DNA of 7,929 nucleotides, from the NCBI GenBank assembly GCA_011049365.1, contig DSBD01000058.1:1-7929 (forward strand). The letters are read 5' to 3'. The notes beneath the pieces are model-generated. The model saw only the letters and a program-made list of their open reading frames with translations. It was not told where the DNA came from and made no database searches. Source of the DNA: Candidatus Vogelbacteria bacterium (lineage in GTDB: Bacteria > Patescibacteriota > Minisyncoccia > Phycocordibacterales > XYD1-FULL-46-19). The first letter of the stretch is position 1, and each line of letters begins with the position of its first letter. Positions 1-5,159 of the stretch are shown in pieces. Both the position numbers and the translations under genes were made by a program.

Positions 1-86
1 GTAATCATACATATACTATAGAAAATAAATAGAAAATATACAAATAGCAGTTATCCACAATTATAAAAACAGGAAGAAATGATCCA

Positions 87-125
87 TGCCCTTGCGGTAG
101 CAATAAAAAATATAAAAAGTGTTGT
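87..125 (+). other. SEC-C zinc-binding motif (within the broken gene)
   Basis: These codons read [13 protein letters not shown], matching the C-x-C-(8)-C-C (or C-H) zinc ligand pattern of the SEC-C motif first described at the C terminus of SecA and later in many unrelated proteins. Here it lies at the N terminus, directly preceded by GRNDP, which is also usual for the motif. It anchors the identification of the broken gene. Confidence 0.92.
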
Positions 126-480
126 ATGAGCAAAGAAACCGACCCTGTATCCGTTGAAGTGATTAAACATTTTCAAAAAATTAGAGCCGAGCAGGAATAC
201 TTGAAGCAAGCCAGTATTCACATCAATTATGTGAAGCCAATAATGTTCAAAGGGAAAAAGGTGTTTGCGCTTGGTAATAAGGTTTACACGAATTGTCTTC
301 CAATACCACTATCCACACATTTCTCACACAAATTCTTAAAGAAACGATTGGCCTTGATTGGTTTCGTGAATAAGTAAAACTTCCCAACGAAGAACGCCAT
401 TTTATTTCGATCTGTCTTGAAAAACTTGGTGAATGGATTGAAAAGAATGAGAAAACTGCAAAGTGCGTGAATAATGAAGT

Positions 481-1224
481 TTGGGGACAAAGCCCGATGG
501 ATACTCAAAAAATCTTCTTTCGCTGGCTTTTGATGTTTGTAGTCTTATACATAAGCGAAAACTTCCACCCTCACTTTTAGAACGGCTAAAAAGCCACGAC
601 CAGTACCAGGGAGCGCGGTATGAGATTGCTATTGCTGCTATATTTGCTCGACTTGATTGTGATGTTCAATTCACTGACGAAAATAGTAAAAGTAAGCACT
701 GCGAGTTTATTGTTACACATAGAGCAACGCAATCATCTCTCGCCGTAGAAGCAAAAAGTAAACATCGCCCTAGTGTGCTTCACCAAATCGGATTCTTATC
801 ATCTTTGGAAAAATTGCTTTCTGCACGAATGACAAGACGGTTATTTAACGATGCTCTTAAGCAGAACCCAAAAGATGCACCATTTGTTGTTTTTATTGAT
901 GTGAACTCTCCAATTACTCCCAATATTCCAATGAATGATAAGCCGTGGGTGAAAGATGTAAAGAAGTTGGTTAATCAAAAACTTGGTGGTGTTTCTTCAC
1001 AAGAGTATCCCTTGAACACAGCGTTTTTTACTAACTTCTCTTATCACTACCAAACCGAGAATAAAGCCGAACAAGGTGAGATGACGGGTATCGTAATTCC
1101 TCATCCAAAATTTCCACCGCCAAATCCAGAATTTTTTGGTTATTTGCAAAGCGCACTTAATCATTATGGATTTGTGCCTGCAATTGATATTGATCAGCTG
1201 CTTGAATCATCTGGCAGAAATTGA
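481..1224 (+). CDS. Largest open piece of the broken SEC-C gene (C-terminal domain)
   Basis: This is the longest uninterrupted segment of the gene described at 60-1224 and may be called as a separate 247-codon gene. Its only start near the 5' end is TTG at 481, which lies inside what was frame-2 coding sequence, so I think it is not a true start. Visible elements are QGARYE (43-48), a glutamate in HCEF (E75) and VEAKSKH (89-95) with E90-x-K92. The order E - E - ExK fits the core of PD-(D/E)XK phosphodiesterases, but this is inference from the pattern, not from a family match. The C-terminal third (HPKFPPPNPEFFGY) is unrecognised. Codon use differs from the genes after 1489. Independent expression is doubtful. 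Confidence 0.4.
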   Translation: MGTKPDGYSKNLLSLAFDVCSLIHKRKLPPSLLERLKSHDQYQGARYEIAIAAIFARLDCDVQFTDENSKSKHCEFIVTHRATQSSLAVEAKSKHRPSVLHQIGFLSSLEKLLSARMTRRLFNDALKQNPKDAPFVVFIDVNSPITPNIPMNDKPWVKDVKKLVNQKLGGVSSQEYPLNTAFFTNFSYHYQTENKAEQGEMTGIVIPHPKFPPPNPEFFGYLQSALNHYGFVPAIDIDQLLESSGRN

Positions 1225-1255
1225 TAATCTTTAAGTGAAATTTTCAATCCCCGCC

Positions 1256-1305
1256 AAAAAATTCGCTAGCCCAAGCGAGAGCGAGGCGGAAGCCGATCCG
1301 CCTCG
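1256..1305 (-). terminator. Candidate terminator hairpins downstream of tRNA-Asn
   Basis: Read on the minus strand after the tRNA, a perfect 9-bp stem with a 6-nt loop (1282-1305; arms 1282-1290 and 1297-1305) is followed by a 5-bp stem (1263-1267 with 1274-1278) and then six T residues (1256-1261). The second stem plus T-run has intrinsic-terminator form but is weak, and the strong GC stem is separated from the T-run. An alternative stem (1297-1302 with 1306-1311) competes with the first. It could instead be a genome-wide GC-rich intergenic repeat. Confidence 0.4.
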
Positions 1306-1338
1306 GGCGGAGAGACAACAAATGCCGAACATACAATG

Positions 1339-1414
1339 TGGCTCCGCGGGCAGGACTCGAACCTGCGACCAATCGGTTAACAGCCGACCGCTCTACCAAC
1401 TGAGCTACCGCGGA
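1339..1414 (-). tRNA. tRNA-Asn (anticodon GTT)
   Basis: The minus strand folds into a complete 76-nt cloverleaf including an encoded CCA. The acceptor arms are TCCGCGG and CCGCGGA. The D stem is GCTC/GAGC around AGTTGGTA. The anticodon stem is GTCGG/CCGAT (one G-T pair) with loop CTGTTAA, giving anticodon GTT for asparagine (AAC/AAU). The T arm is GCAGG-TTCGAGT-CCTGC, the variable loop is 5 nt, the discriminator base is G and the 3' CCA is templated. tRNA-Asn is an ANN-reading tRNA and therefore a target of the t6A37 pathway that the nearby tsaC starts, and TTC in the T loop is the TruB target. Its 3' end faces the broken foreign gene. Confidence 0.97.
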
Positions 1415-1439
1415 ATATTGGAAAGACCAACTGATTAAT

Positions 1440-1468
1440 ATAATAACAAAATAGAATAAAAAAGCCAA
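1440..1468 (-). promoter_or_regulatory. Candidate promoter for tRNA-Asn
   Basis: On the minus strand TTGGCT (1468-1463) and TATTAT (1445-1440) are separated by 17 bp, and a start near 1433 would leave a leader of about 18 nt before the tRNA 5' end at 1414. The -10 box matches consensus in five of six bases and the -35 box in only three. The position between two divergent genes supports it. Confidence 0.4.
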
Positions 1469-1470
1469 GA

Positions 1471-1479
1471 TGGTATAAT
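1471..1479 (+). promoter_or_regulatory. Extended -10 promoter of truB
   Basis: TGGTATAAT is a perfect extended -10 element (TGnTATAAT). No good -35 hexamer lies 16-18 bp upstream, as is common for extended -10 promoters. The predicted start is near 1486, only about 3 nt before the truB ATG, so the transcript would be effectively leaderless. Confidence 0.7.
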
Positions 1480-1488
1480 GAAAATAAC

Positions 1489-2157
1489 ATGGATAATTTG
1501 GAGGGCAAAATATTAGCCATCTGGAAGCCCAAAGGACCGACTTCTCATGATGTTGTTGATATGTTGCGCCAAAAAACTGGTTTGAAAAGAATCGGCCATG
1601 CCGGCACTTTGGATCCATTGGCGGAAGGAATTTTAGTGGTTGGTTTTGGCCGACAAGCCACCAGAGAATTAGGTAAGATTATTGTCAAAGATAAAGAATA
1701 TCAGGCCAATATTGTTTTGGGTATAGTCTCGGAAACTTTTGATGCTGAAGGACCTCTTAAAGAACAGAAAATAACCGCTATCCCCTCTTTAGCTGAAATA
1801 GAAAAGATAATCAAAGAAAAATTTATCGGTTTGATTGAGCAAGTTCCTCCGGCTCATAGTGCTTTGAAAATTGGAGGTCGGAGGGCGTATAAGATAAAAA
1901 GAAGTGGCGAGGAGCCGAAGATGAAGACCAGAAAAGTCTATATTGAAAAAATAAAAATAATTGACTATTCTTTTCCCTCTCTCACTCTCCATATTAGTTG
2001 TGGAACCGGCACCTATATTCGCTCTTTAGCCCATGATTTGGGGCAAGAGTTGGGAATTGGCGGATATTTGGCCGGACTTACTCGCTTAAGAGTTGGTGAA
2101 TTTTTACAAAACCAAGCTCTAACTATTGAGCAAGTGGTAAAGGAGTATAAAATATAG
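1489..2157 (+). CDS. truB: tRNA pseudouridine-55 synthase TruB (short form)
   Basis: Converts uridine 55 in the T loop of tRNAs to pseudouridine; cytoplasmic. The 222-residue protein has all the catalytic-domain landmarks: KPKGPTSHDVV at 13-23, the signature GHAGTLDPLAEGIL at 36-49 with catalytic Asp42, the substrate-binding KEYQA at 69-73, FDAEG at 84-88, PPAHSALKIGGRRAY at 120-134, and CGTGTYIRSLAHDLG at 171-185. E. coli TruB is about 314 residues; this one ends soon after the catalytic core and has no C-terminal PUA domain, as in other streamlined forms. The ATG at 1489 is the first start after the extended -10 and places KPKG at the usual distance; there is no Shine-Dalgarno sequence. It is the first gene of a run with the DUF5654 protein (13-nt gap) and tsaC. 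Confidence 0.96.
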   Translation: MDNLEGKILAIWKPKGPTSHDVVDMLRQKTGLKRIGHAGTLDPLAEGILVVGFGRQATRELGKIIVKDKEYQANIVLGIVSETFDAEGPLKEQKITAIPSLAEIEKIIKEKFIGLIEQVPPAHSALKIGGRRAYKIKRSGEEPKMKTRKVYIEKIKIIDYSFPSLTLHISCGTGTYIRSLAHDLGQELGIGGYLAGLTRLRVGEFLQNQALTIEQVVKEYKI

Positions 2158-2170
2158 TAAAATAACAAAT

Positions 2171-2455
2171 ATGGAATTGGAAAAATTAGAAATAATGAAA
2201 GAAAAAGGCAAAGAATTACAAAGAGAAGTCCGGCAAAGAACCATCGGCTATATCACTGCCGGTTTTGGCTTAGTGGCCGGTTTGGCTTGGAATGATGCCA
2301 TCCGTTCTTCAATAGAATATTTTTTGCCGGCTGATGGCCGAGAAAGTATTTGGGCAAAATTTATTTATGCTTTTGTTATAACTTTAGTCTTAATTATCGT
2401 TACTGTTTATCTCTTAAAAATCTTTGCCAGCAAAGAAAAGAATGAAAACAAATAA
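2171..2455 (+). CDS. DUF5654-like small membrane protein
   Basis: A 94-residue protein of unknown function. Residues 1-23 are charged and helical. Two hydrophobic segments follow, about 25-50 (containing GLVAGLAWNDAIRSSIEYF) and 64-86 (FIYAFVITLVLIIVTVYLLKIF), and the tail is Lys/Glu-rich. The pattern AGFGLVAGLAWNDAI followed by a short loop, WAKFIYA and a second membrane helix is what I recall for the DUF5654 family, which is common in Patescibacteria and some archaea. It lies 13 nt after truB and its 3' end overlaps the likely tsaC start by 14 nt, so it is in the same transcript. Nothing ties it functionally to tRNA modification. The ATG at 2171 is the first in frame after the truB stop, and there is no Shine-Dalgarno sequence. 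Confidence 0.8.
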   Translation: MELEKLEIMKEKGKELQREVRQRTIGYITAGFGLVAGLAWNDAIRSSIEYFLPADGRESIWAKFIYAFVITLVLIIVTVYLLKIFASKEKNENK

Positions 2456-3053
2456 TGACAAATGGCAATTGGCAACAGAAGTTTTAAAGAAAGGTCAAGT
2501 AGCTGTTATTCCCACTGATACTATCTATGGTTTGGTCGGCCAAGCTTTGAACAAAAAGACAGTTGAAAAAATTTATAAAATAAAGGGGCGGAAGCCAAAC
2601 AAACCTTTAATTATCCTTATCTCCTCTTTTAAAGATTTAGAAAAATTTTCCATAAAAATAACAAGTAAAGAAAAAAAGATATTGAAAGAGATTTGGCCGG
2701 GACCAATTAGTGTCATCTTAAAAGCTCCAAGTAAAAAATTTGAATATCTCCATCGCGGAATCAAAACTTTAAGTTTTCGCCTACCCGCTAATGAAAAATT
2801 AATCAAGTTAATTAAGAAAACTGGACCATTAGTGGCTCCGAGCGCTAATCCAGAAAAAAAAGAACCGGCGCGAAATACCAAAGAAGCTTGGAATTATTTT
2901 GGTGAACAAGTGCCAGTATATTTACCTAGTGATAAAAAGCTCTCTAAATACCCATCTTCTTTAATATCTTTGCTTGCTGGGCAAATAAACACCATCCGCC
3001 CGGGTCAAAAAATGGCTAAAATTAAAGAAATTAAGAAGGACTTGAAGATATAG
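2442..3053 (+). CDS. tsaC: Threonylcarbamoyl-AMP synthase (Sua5/YciO/YrdC family)
   Basis: Makes L-threonylcarbamoyladenylate from threonine, bicarbonate and ATP, the first step of t6A at position 37 of ANN-reading tRNAs; cytoplasmic. The 203-residue protein is one YrdC domain with PTDTIYGL at 24-31, the nucleotide-binding KGRKPNKPL at 48-56, WPGP at 85-88, SFRLP at 111-115 and APSAN at 132-136. It lacks the C-terminal Sua5 domain, so it is the short TsaC type. In-frame starts exist at TTG 2424 and ATG 2442; I chose the ATG because MKTNNDKWQLA leads directly into the fold, while the six extra residues only extend into the upstream gene. The overlap with the DUF5654 gene suggests translational coupling. 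The usual STI/STV motif near the C terminus is replaced by SSLIS, which is mildly divergent. Confidence 0.93.
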   Translation: MKTNNDKWQLATEVLKKGQVAVIPTDTIYGLVGQALNKKTVEKIYKIKGRKPNKPLIILISSFKDLEKFSIKITSKEKKILKEIWPGPISVILKAPSKKFEYLHRGIKTLSFRLPANEKLIKLIKKTGPLVAPSANPEKKEPARNTKEAWNYFGEQVPVYLPSDKKLSKYPSSLISLLAGQINTIRPGQKMAKIKEIKKDLKI

Positions 3054-3070
3054 CTCCTTTGACCTATAAT
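3042..3070 (+). promoter_or_regulatory. Promoter of the small ORF / tRNA-binding protein unit
   Basis: TTGAAG (3042-3047) and a perfect TATAAT (3065-3070) are separated by exactly 17 bp. Transcription would begin near 3077, two nucleotides before the ATG at 3079. The -35 box lies inside the end of tsaC. The spacing repeats that seen at truB and at the pilin gene. Confidence 0.6.
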
Positions 3071-3078
3071 TAAAGCTA

Positions 3079-3183
3079 ATGAAAAATTCTTCCGGCCAAG
3101 GAAAAAGGAGAAATTCTCCGGGCTACCGGACATCGGTTTCCTTTCGCCAAAGAAAAAATTATCAACTTAAAAAGAAAAAATGA
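3079..3183 (+). CDS. Small basic protein, 34 codons, unrecognised
   Basis: An open frame in the only sizeable gap of this strand. It starts with the ATG 8 nt after a TATAAT box and ends with a TGA that overlaps the next gene's ATG as ATGA (3180-3183), the usual sign of translational coupling. The product begins MKNSSGQGKRRNSPGYRTS and ends in LKKKK. It has 11 Lys/Arg and no acidic residues, so it is strongly basic and likely to bind nucleic acid or the ribosome if made. I do not recognise it, and it does not match ribosomal proteins L34, L36 or Thx by eye. The DNA contains an inverted repeat (GGAGAAATTCTCC, 3107-3119) nested between TCCGG (3091-3095) and CCGGA (3126-3130), so the segment might act as a structured RNA leader instead. 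Confidence 0.5.
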   Translation: MKNSSGQGKRRNSPGYRTSVSFRQRKNYQLKKKK

Positions 3184-3506
3184 TAAATTTTAAAGATTTT
3201 GAAAAAATAGATTTACGAATCGGCACTATTATTGAAGCCGAAGCAGTTAATGGTTCGGAAAAACTTCTCCGTTTAATAGTTGATTTGGGAATAGAAGAAA
3301 GACAAATTATTGCCGGTATTGGACAAAGTTATGACCCGGAAAAATTGGTTGGAACCCAAGTGGCTATTGTTGCCAATATGGAACCAAAAACTTTAATGGG
3401 TCTAGAAAGCCAAGGTATGATTTTGGCTACCGATAGCGAACAAGAAGGTCGGGTTTCGCTTTTAATGCCCTCAGAGCCGGTAGCTGATGGGGCTAAATTA
3501 AGATAA
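3180..3506 (+). CDS. Stand-alone tRNA-binding OB-fold protein (MetG C-terminal domain / Trbp111 type)
   Basis: A 108-residue protein consisting only of the EMAP-II/Trbp111-like OB fold found at the C terminus of many methionyl-tRNA synthetases. Visible landmarks are DFEKIDLRIGTIIEAE at 6-21, GSEKLLRLIVDLG at 25-37, RQIIAGIGQSYDPEKLVG at 41-58, VANMEPKTLMG at 64-74, ESQGMILA at 76-83 and a final PVADGAKLR. The KLLRL, RQI-AGI and GMILA segments fit the MetG type better than the CsaA chaperone type. Known members dimerise and bind the outside corner of tRNA non-specifically, raising synthetase affinity. No metG catalytic gene is in the window. It starts inside the stop of the preceding small ORF (ATGA) and is followed after 6 nt by the eight-cysteine gene. 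It has no Shine-Dalgarno sequence. Confidence 0.92.
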   Translation: MINFKDFEKIDLRIGTIIEAEAVNGSEKLLRLIVDLGIEERQIIAGIGQSYDPEKLVGTQVAIVANMEPKTLMGLESQGMILATDSEQEGRVSLLMPSEPVADGAKLR

Positions 3507-3512
3507 TATAAT

Positions 3513-4010
3513 ATGGATAAAATATTTAGTAAAATATTATTCGCTATTATCATCATCTTGCTATGTTTGGGAATCTTAAGCGCTATTATGCGAGTTTTTG
3601 AAGCTAAAAGACAAGCCGGACAAGAAGGTCATCGTGGCATTAAGATAGAGAAAGAAATGGCTGAAAGAAAGATACAAGACTACTGGTCAATTACTAAAAT
3701 TGAAGAAACAAAAGAAGAAGATGAAGAAAATATAGAAATAATTGACGAAAGCGACAGTGAAGTTGAGAAAATAACAAAAGAGGAAGATAAAGACAATGTA
3801 AAAATAATTGACGAGACTGAGAAGAAGAATCGTTGCTTAATTACCGGTTGTAGTGGTGAAATATGCGCTGATGAAGAAATGATGAGCGCTTGTCTTTGGA
3901 AATCAGAATATATTTGTTATCGAGACGCCATTTGCGCTCGTAATCAAGAAGGAGTTTGCGCTTGGCAAGAAACTCCCGAATTATTGAGTTGTTTGGCCAG
4001 TTTTCGTTAA
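3513..4010 (+). CDS. Membrane-anchored eight-cysteine-cluster protein
   Basis: A 165-residue protein in three parts. Residues 5-26 form one hydrophobic helix (FSKILFAIIIILLCLGILSA), a signal anchor. Residues 27-107 are a charged, mostly acidic linker with an imperfect 22-residue repeat (IEIIDES at 74-80, VKIIDET at 96-102; 13 identical bases at 3736-3748 and 3802-3814). Residues 108-160 hold exactly eight cysteines (C108, 113, 118, 127, 135, 141, 149, 160) in the order CLITGCSGEIC...C...EYICYRDAIC...GVCAW.ETPELLSC. I recall this pattern as the eight-cysteine-cluster domain of unknown function in secreted or lipid-anchored bacterial proteins. The cysteines probably form disulfides or bind metal outside the membrane. 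The gene ends in a 4-bp overlap with the convergent DoxX-like gene. There is no Shine-Dalgarno sequence. Confidence 0.8.
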   Translation: MDKIFSKILFAIIIILLCLGILSAIMRVFEAKRQAGQEGHRGIKIEKEMAERKIQDYWSITKIEETKEEDEENIEIIDESDSEVEKITKEEDKDNVKIIDETEKKNRCLITGCSGEICADEEMMSACLWKSEYICYRDAICARNQEGVCAWQETPELLSCLASFR

Positions 4011-4390
4011 TAACGGCGCCAGTATTCAACAAATACTCCCAAAGCTAGTATTGGTATAATTATTTCTTTAAAAGCTGAGCCGGAGAGCCAGAAAATAAAA
4101 CAAGAATAAAAGAATATAAAGCCGGCTACATTACGAACGTATTTGTATTGTAAAAACCACAAAAGAATCAGCGCGCCCAAAAATATCTCAATCACTCCTA
4201 AAAGAAGAAAGAATTCTTCTCGACCGGCGGTATTGATAATAAATTCCAACCAAGCCGGTTGACGAACAAAAGATAAACCAGCTGACTGGGTCAGTTTGTT
4301 ATAACCAAGAATAATAAAACTTAAACCAAGAGCTAAGCGATAGAAAAACTCCGGTCTGATTCTTTTTAATTTAACAAATATTTTTTTCAT
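4007..4390 (-). CDS. DoxX-like integral membrane protein
   Basis: A 127-residue protein with about four membrane helices: 15-30 (FFYRLALGLSFIILGY), 59-80 (EFFLLLGVIEIFLGALILLWFL), 86-105 (RNVAGFIFFYSCFIFWLSG) and 108-124 (KEIIIPILALGVFVEYW). The order 'R-ALGL-FI-LGYNKL', a short re-entrant-like segment, 'GVIEIFLGALIL' and two terminal helices resembles DoxX/DoxD-type proteins, a broad and mostly uncharacterised family linked in some bacteria to redox homeostasis. The assignment is by overall pattern, not a diagnostic motif. It begins 5 nt after the ZIP gene stop, so it is the last gene of the minus-strand unit. Its stop shares bases with the stop of the convergent eight-cysteine gene. Confidence 0.6.
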   Translation of the reverse strand: MKKIFVKLKRIRPEFFYRLALGLSFIILGYNKLTQSAGLSFVRQPAWLEFIINTAGREEFFLLLGVIEIFLGALILLWFLQYKYVRNVAGFIFFYSCFIFWLSGSAFKEIIIPILALGVFVEYWRRY

Positions 4391-4395
4391 AGAAA

Positions 4396-5145
4396 TTAAT
4401 GATTAAAAAAGAAGAAAATAGAAATTATACCGATACCTAAAAGTATCATTATTAATTGCCAAAGAGATTTTTTCCAGTCAGCCACTTTATGTAATTCCGG
4501 CATTAAGTCGCAACCGGCCAGATAAATAAATCCTCCGGCGGCCAGCGGTAAAATCGCTTCAATCAGCCAAGAACTATAGAGAGCAATAAACCAAGCCAAA
4601 ACTAATCCAACCAAGGCCAAAGAAGCTGATAAGAGATTAAAAGCCAGAGCTTTGAATTTAGAAAAACCAGAATAGATTAAAACTCCAAAATCTCCCAATT
4701 CTTGAGGTATTTCATGGAAAATAATAGCGACGGTGGCCACTAAGCCAACATTAACATCTATCAAAAAAGCAGCGCCGATTATTAAGCCATCAATAAAATT
4801 ATGAAAACCATCGGCTATTAGATTTATAAAACCCAAAGGTTTAATTCCTTTCTCACTGGGTAAGTGATGAGAATGTTTCCAATGTAAAAATTTTTCTAGA
4901 CAAAAGAAAAATAAAATACCGGCTAAAATCAACAAAGCGCCAACTTCCGGTTCAGTTTTAAATATTTCTGATTCAGGTATAAGGTATAAAAAGACACCGG
5001 CAAATAAAGCACCGACTGATAAAGACATTAGACTAAAAATAACCTTGGACAAAAGACGGTCACTGATAATGAGAATCAATATACCAATCAGAGATATTAA
5101 ACTAACGACGACGACACTAAGAAAAGAAAGAAGATATATTTCCAT
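4396..5145 (-). CDS. ZIP-family divalent metal transporter
   Basis: Inner-membrane transporter of Zn2+/Fe2+-type cations. The 249-residue protein has about eight hydrophobic helices. The two metal-site helices are clear: GFHNFIDGLIIG at 113-124 (TM4, His115, Asn116, Asp119) and FHEIPQELGDF at 143-153 (TM5, His144, Glu145, Glu149, Asp152), the latter typical of the LIV-1/ZupT/GufA branch. The loop between TM3 and TM4 is His-rich (HWKHSHH, 88-94), as usual for metal sensing or delivery. An upstream in-frame start (5205) would add 20 residues that overlap the pilin end and interrupt the N-terminal helix pattern, so I chose the ATG at 5145. It lies 14 nt after the pilin stop and 5 nt before the DoxX-like gene, with no Shine-Dalgarno sequence. 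Metal specificity cannot be read from the sequence. Confidence 0.92.
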   Translation of the reverse strand: MEIYLLSFLSVVVVSLISLIGILILIISDRLLSKVIFSLMSLSVGALFAGVFLYLIPESEIFKTEPEVGALLILAGILFFFCLEKFLHWKHSHHLPSEKGIKPLGFINLIADGFHNFIDGLIIGAAFLIDVNVGLVATVAIIFHEIPQELGDFGVLIYSGFSKFKALAFNLLSASLALVGLVLAWFIALYSSWLIEAILPLAAGGFIYLAGCDLMPELHKVADWKKSLWQLIMILLGIGIISIFFFFNH

Positions 5146-5159
5146 TTTAATTTTATTAT

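Larger units (their letters stand above)
60..1224 (+). pseudogene. Broken SEC-C zinc-motif protein with nuclease-like C-terminal domain
   Basis: Three reading frames join into one protein of about 388 residues. Frame 1 (open from 48) encodes [18 protein letters not shown], a textbook SEC-C zinc-binding motif, at 72-125, then continues to about 299. Frame 2 picks up at 302 (reading [21 protein letters not shown]) and runs to about 493, interrupted by TAA at 371-373. Frame 3 runs from 496 (PDGYSKNLL) to the TGA at 1222-1224. Each frame change is repaired by adding one C: CCAAT at 300-304 to CCCAAT, and GCCCGAT at 492-498 to GCCCCGAT. No ATG, GTG or TTG lies between the stop at 45-47 and the motif; only ATT (60) and ATA (63) are available. 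From memory, intact bacterial proteins have this layout, with SEC-C first and a QGARYE...VEAKSKH region later. The protein's role is unknown. Four defects argue for decay, though sequencing error at the two C runs cannot be excluded. Confidence 0.82.

Noticed and set aside
371..373. Stop-codon reassignment as an explanation of the interrupted gene
   Set aside because: Known Patescibacteria reassign UGA, not UAA; here TAA is also a normal stop in other genes, and reassignment would not explain the two frame shifts.
126..377. An 83-codon gene starting at the ATG at 126
   Set aside because: The ATG follows the CC of the SEC-C motif, so it is an internal Met; after about 300 the frame is out of phase with the conserved protein.
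1235..1438. Open frames on both strands over the tRNA (reading AGRTRTCDQSVNSRPLYQLSYRG, or VAQLVERSAVNRLVAGSSPARG on the other strand)
   Set aside because: These are well-known false proteins produced by translating a tRNA gene; the cloverleaf explains the sequence fully.
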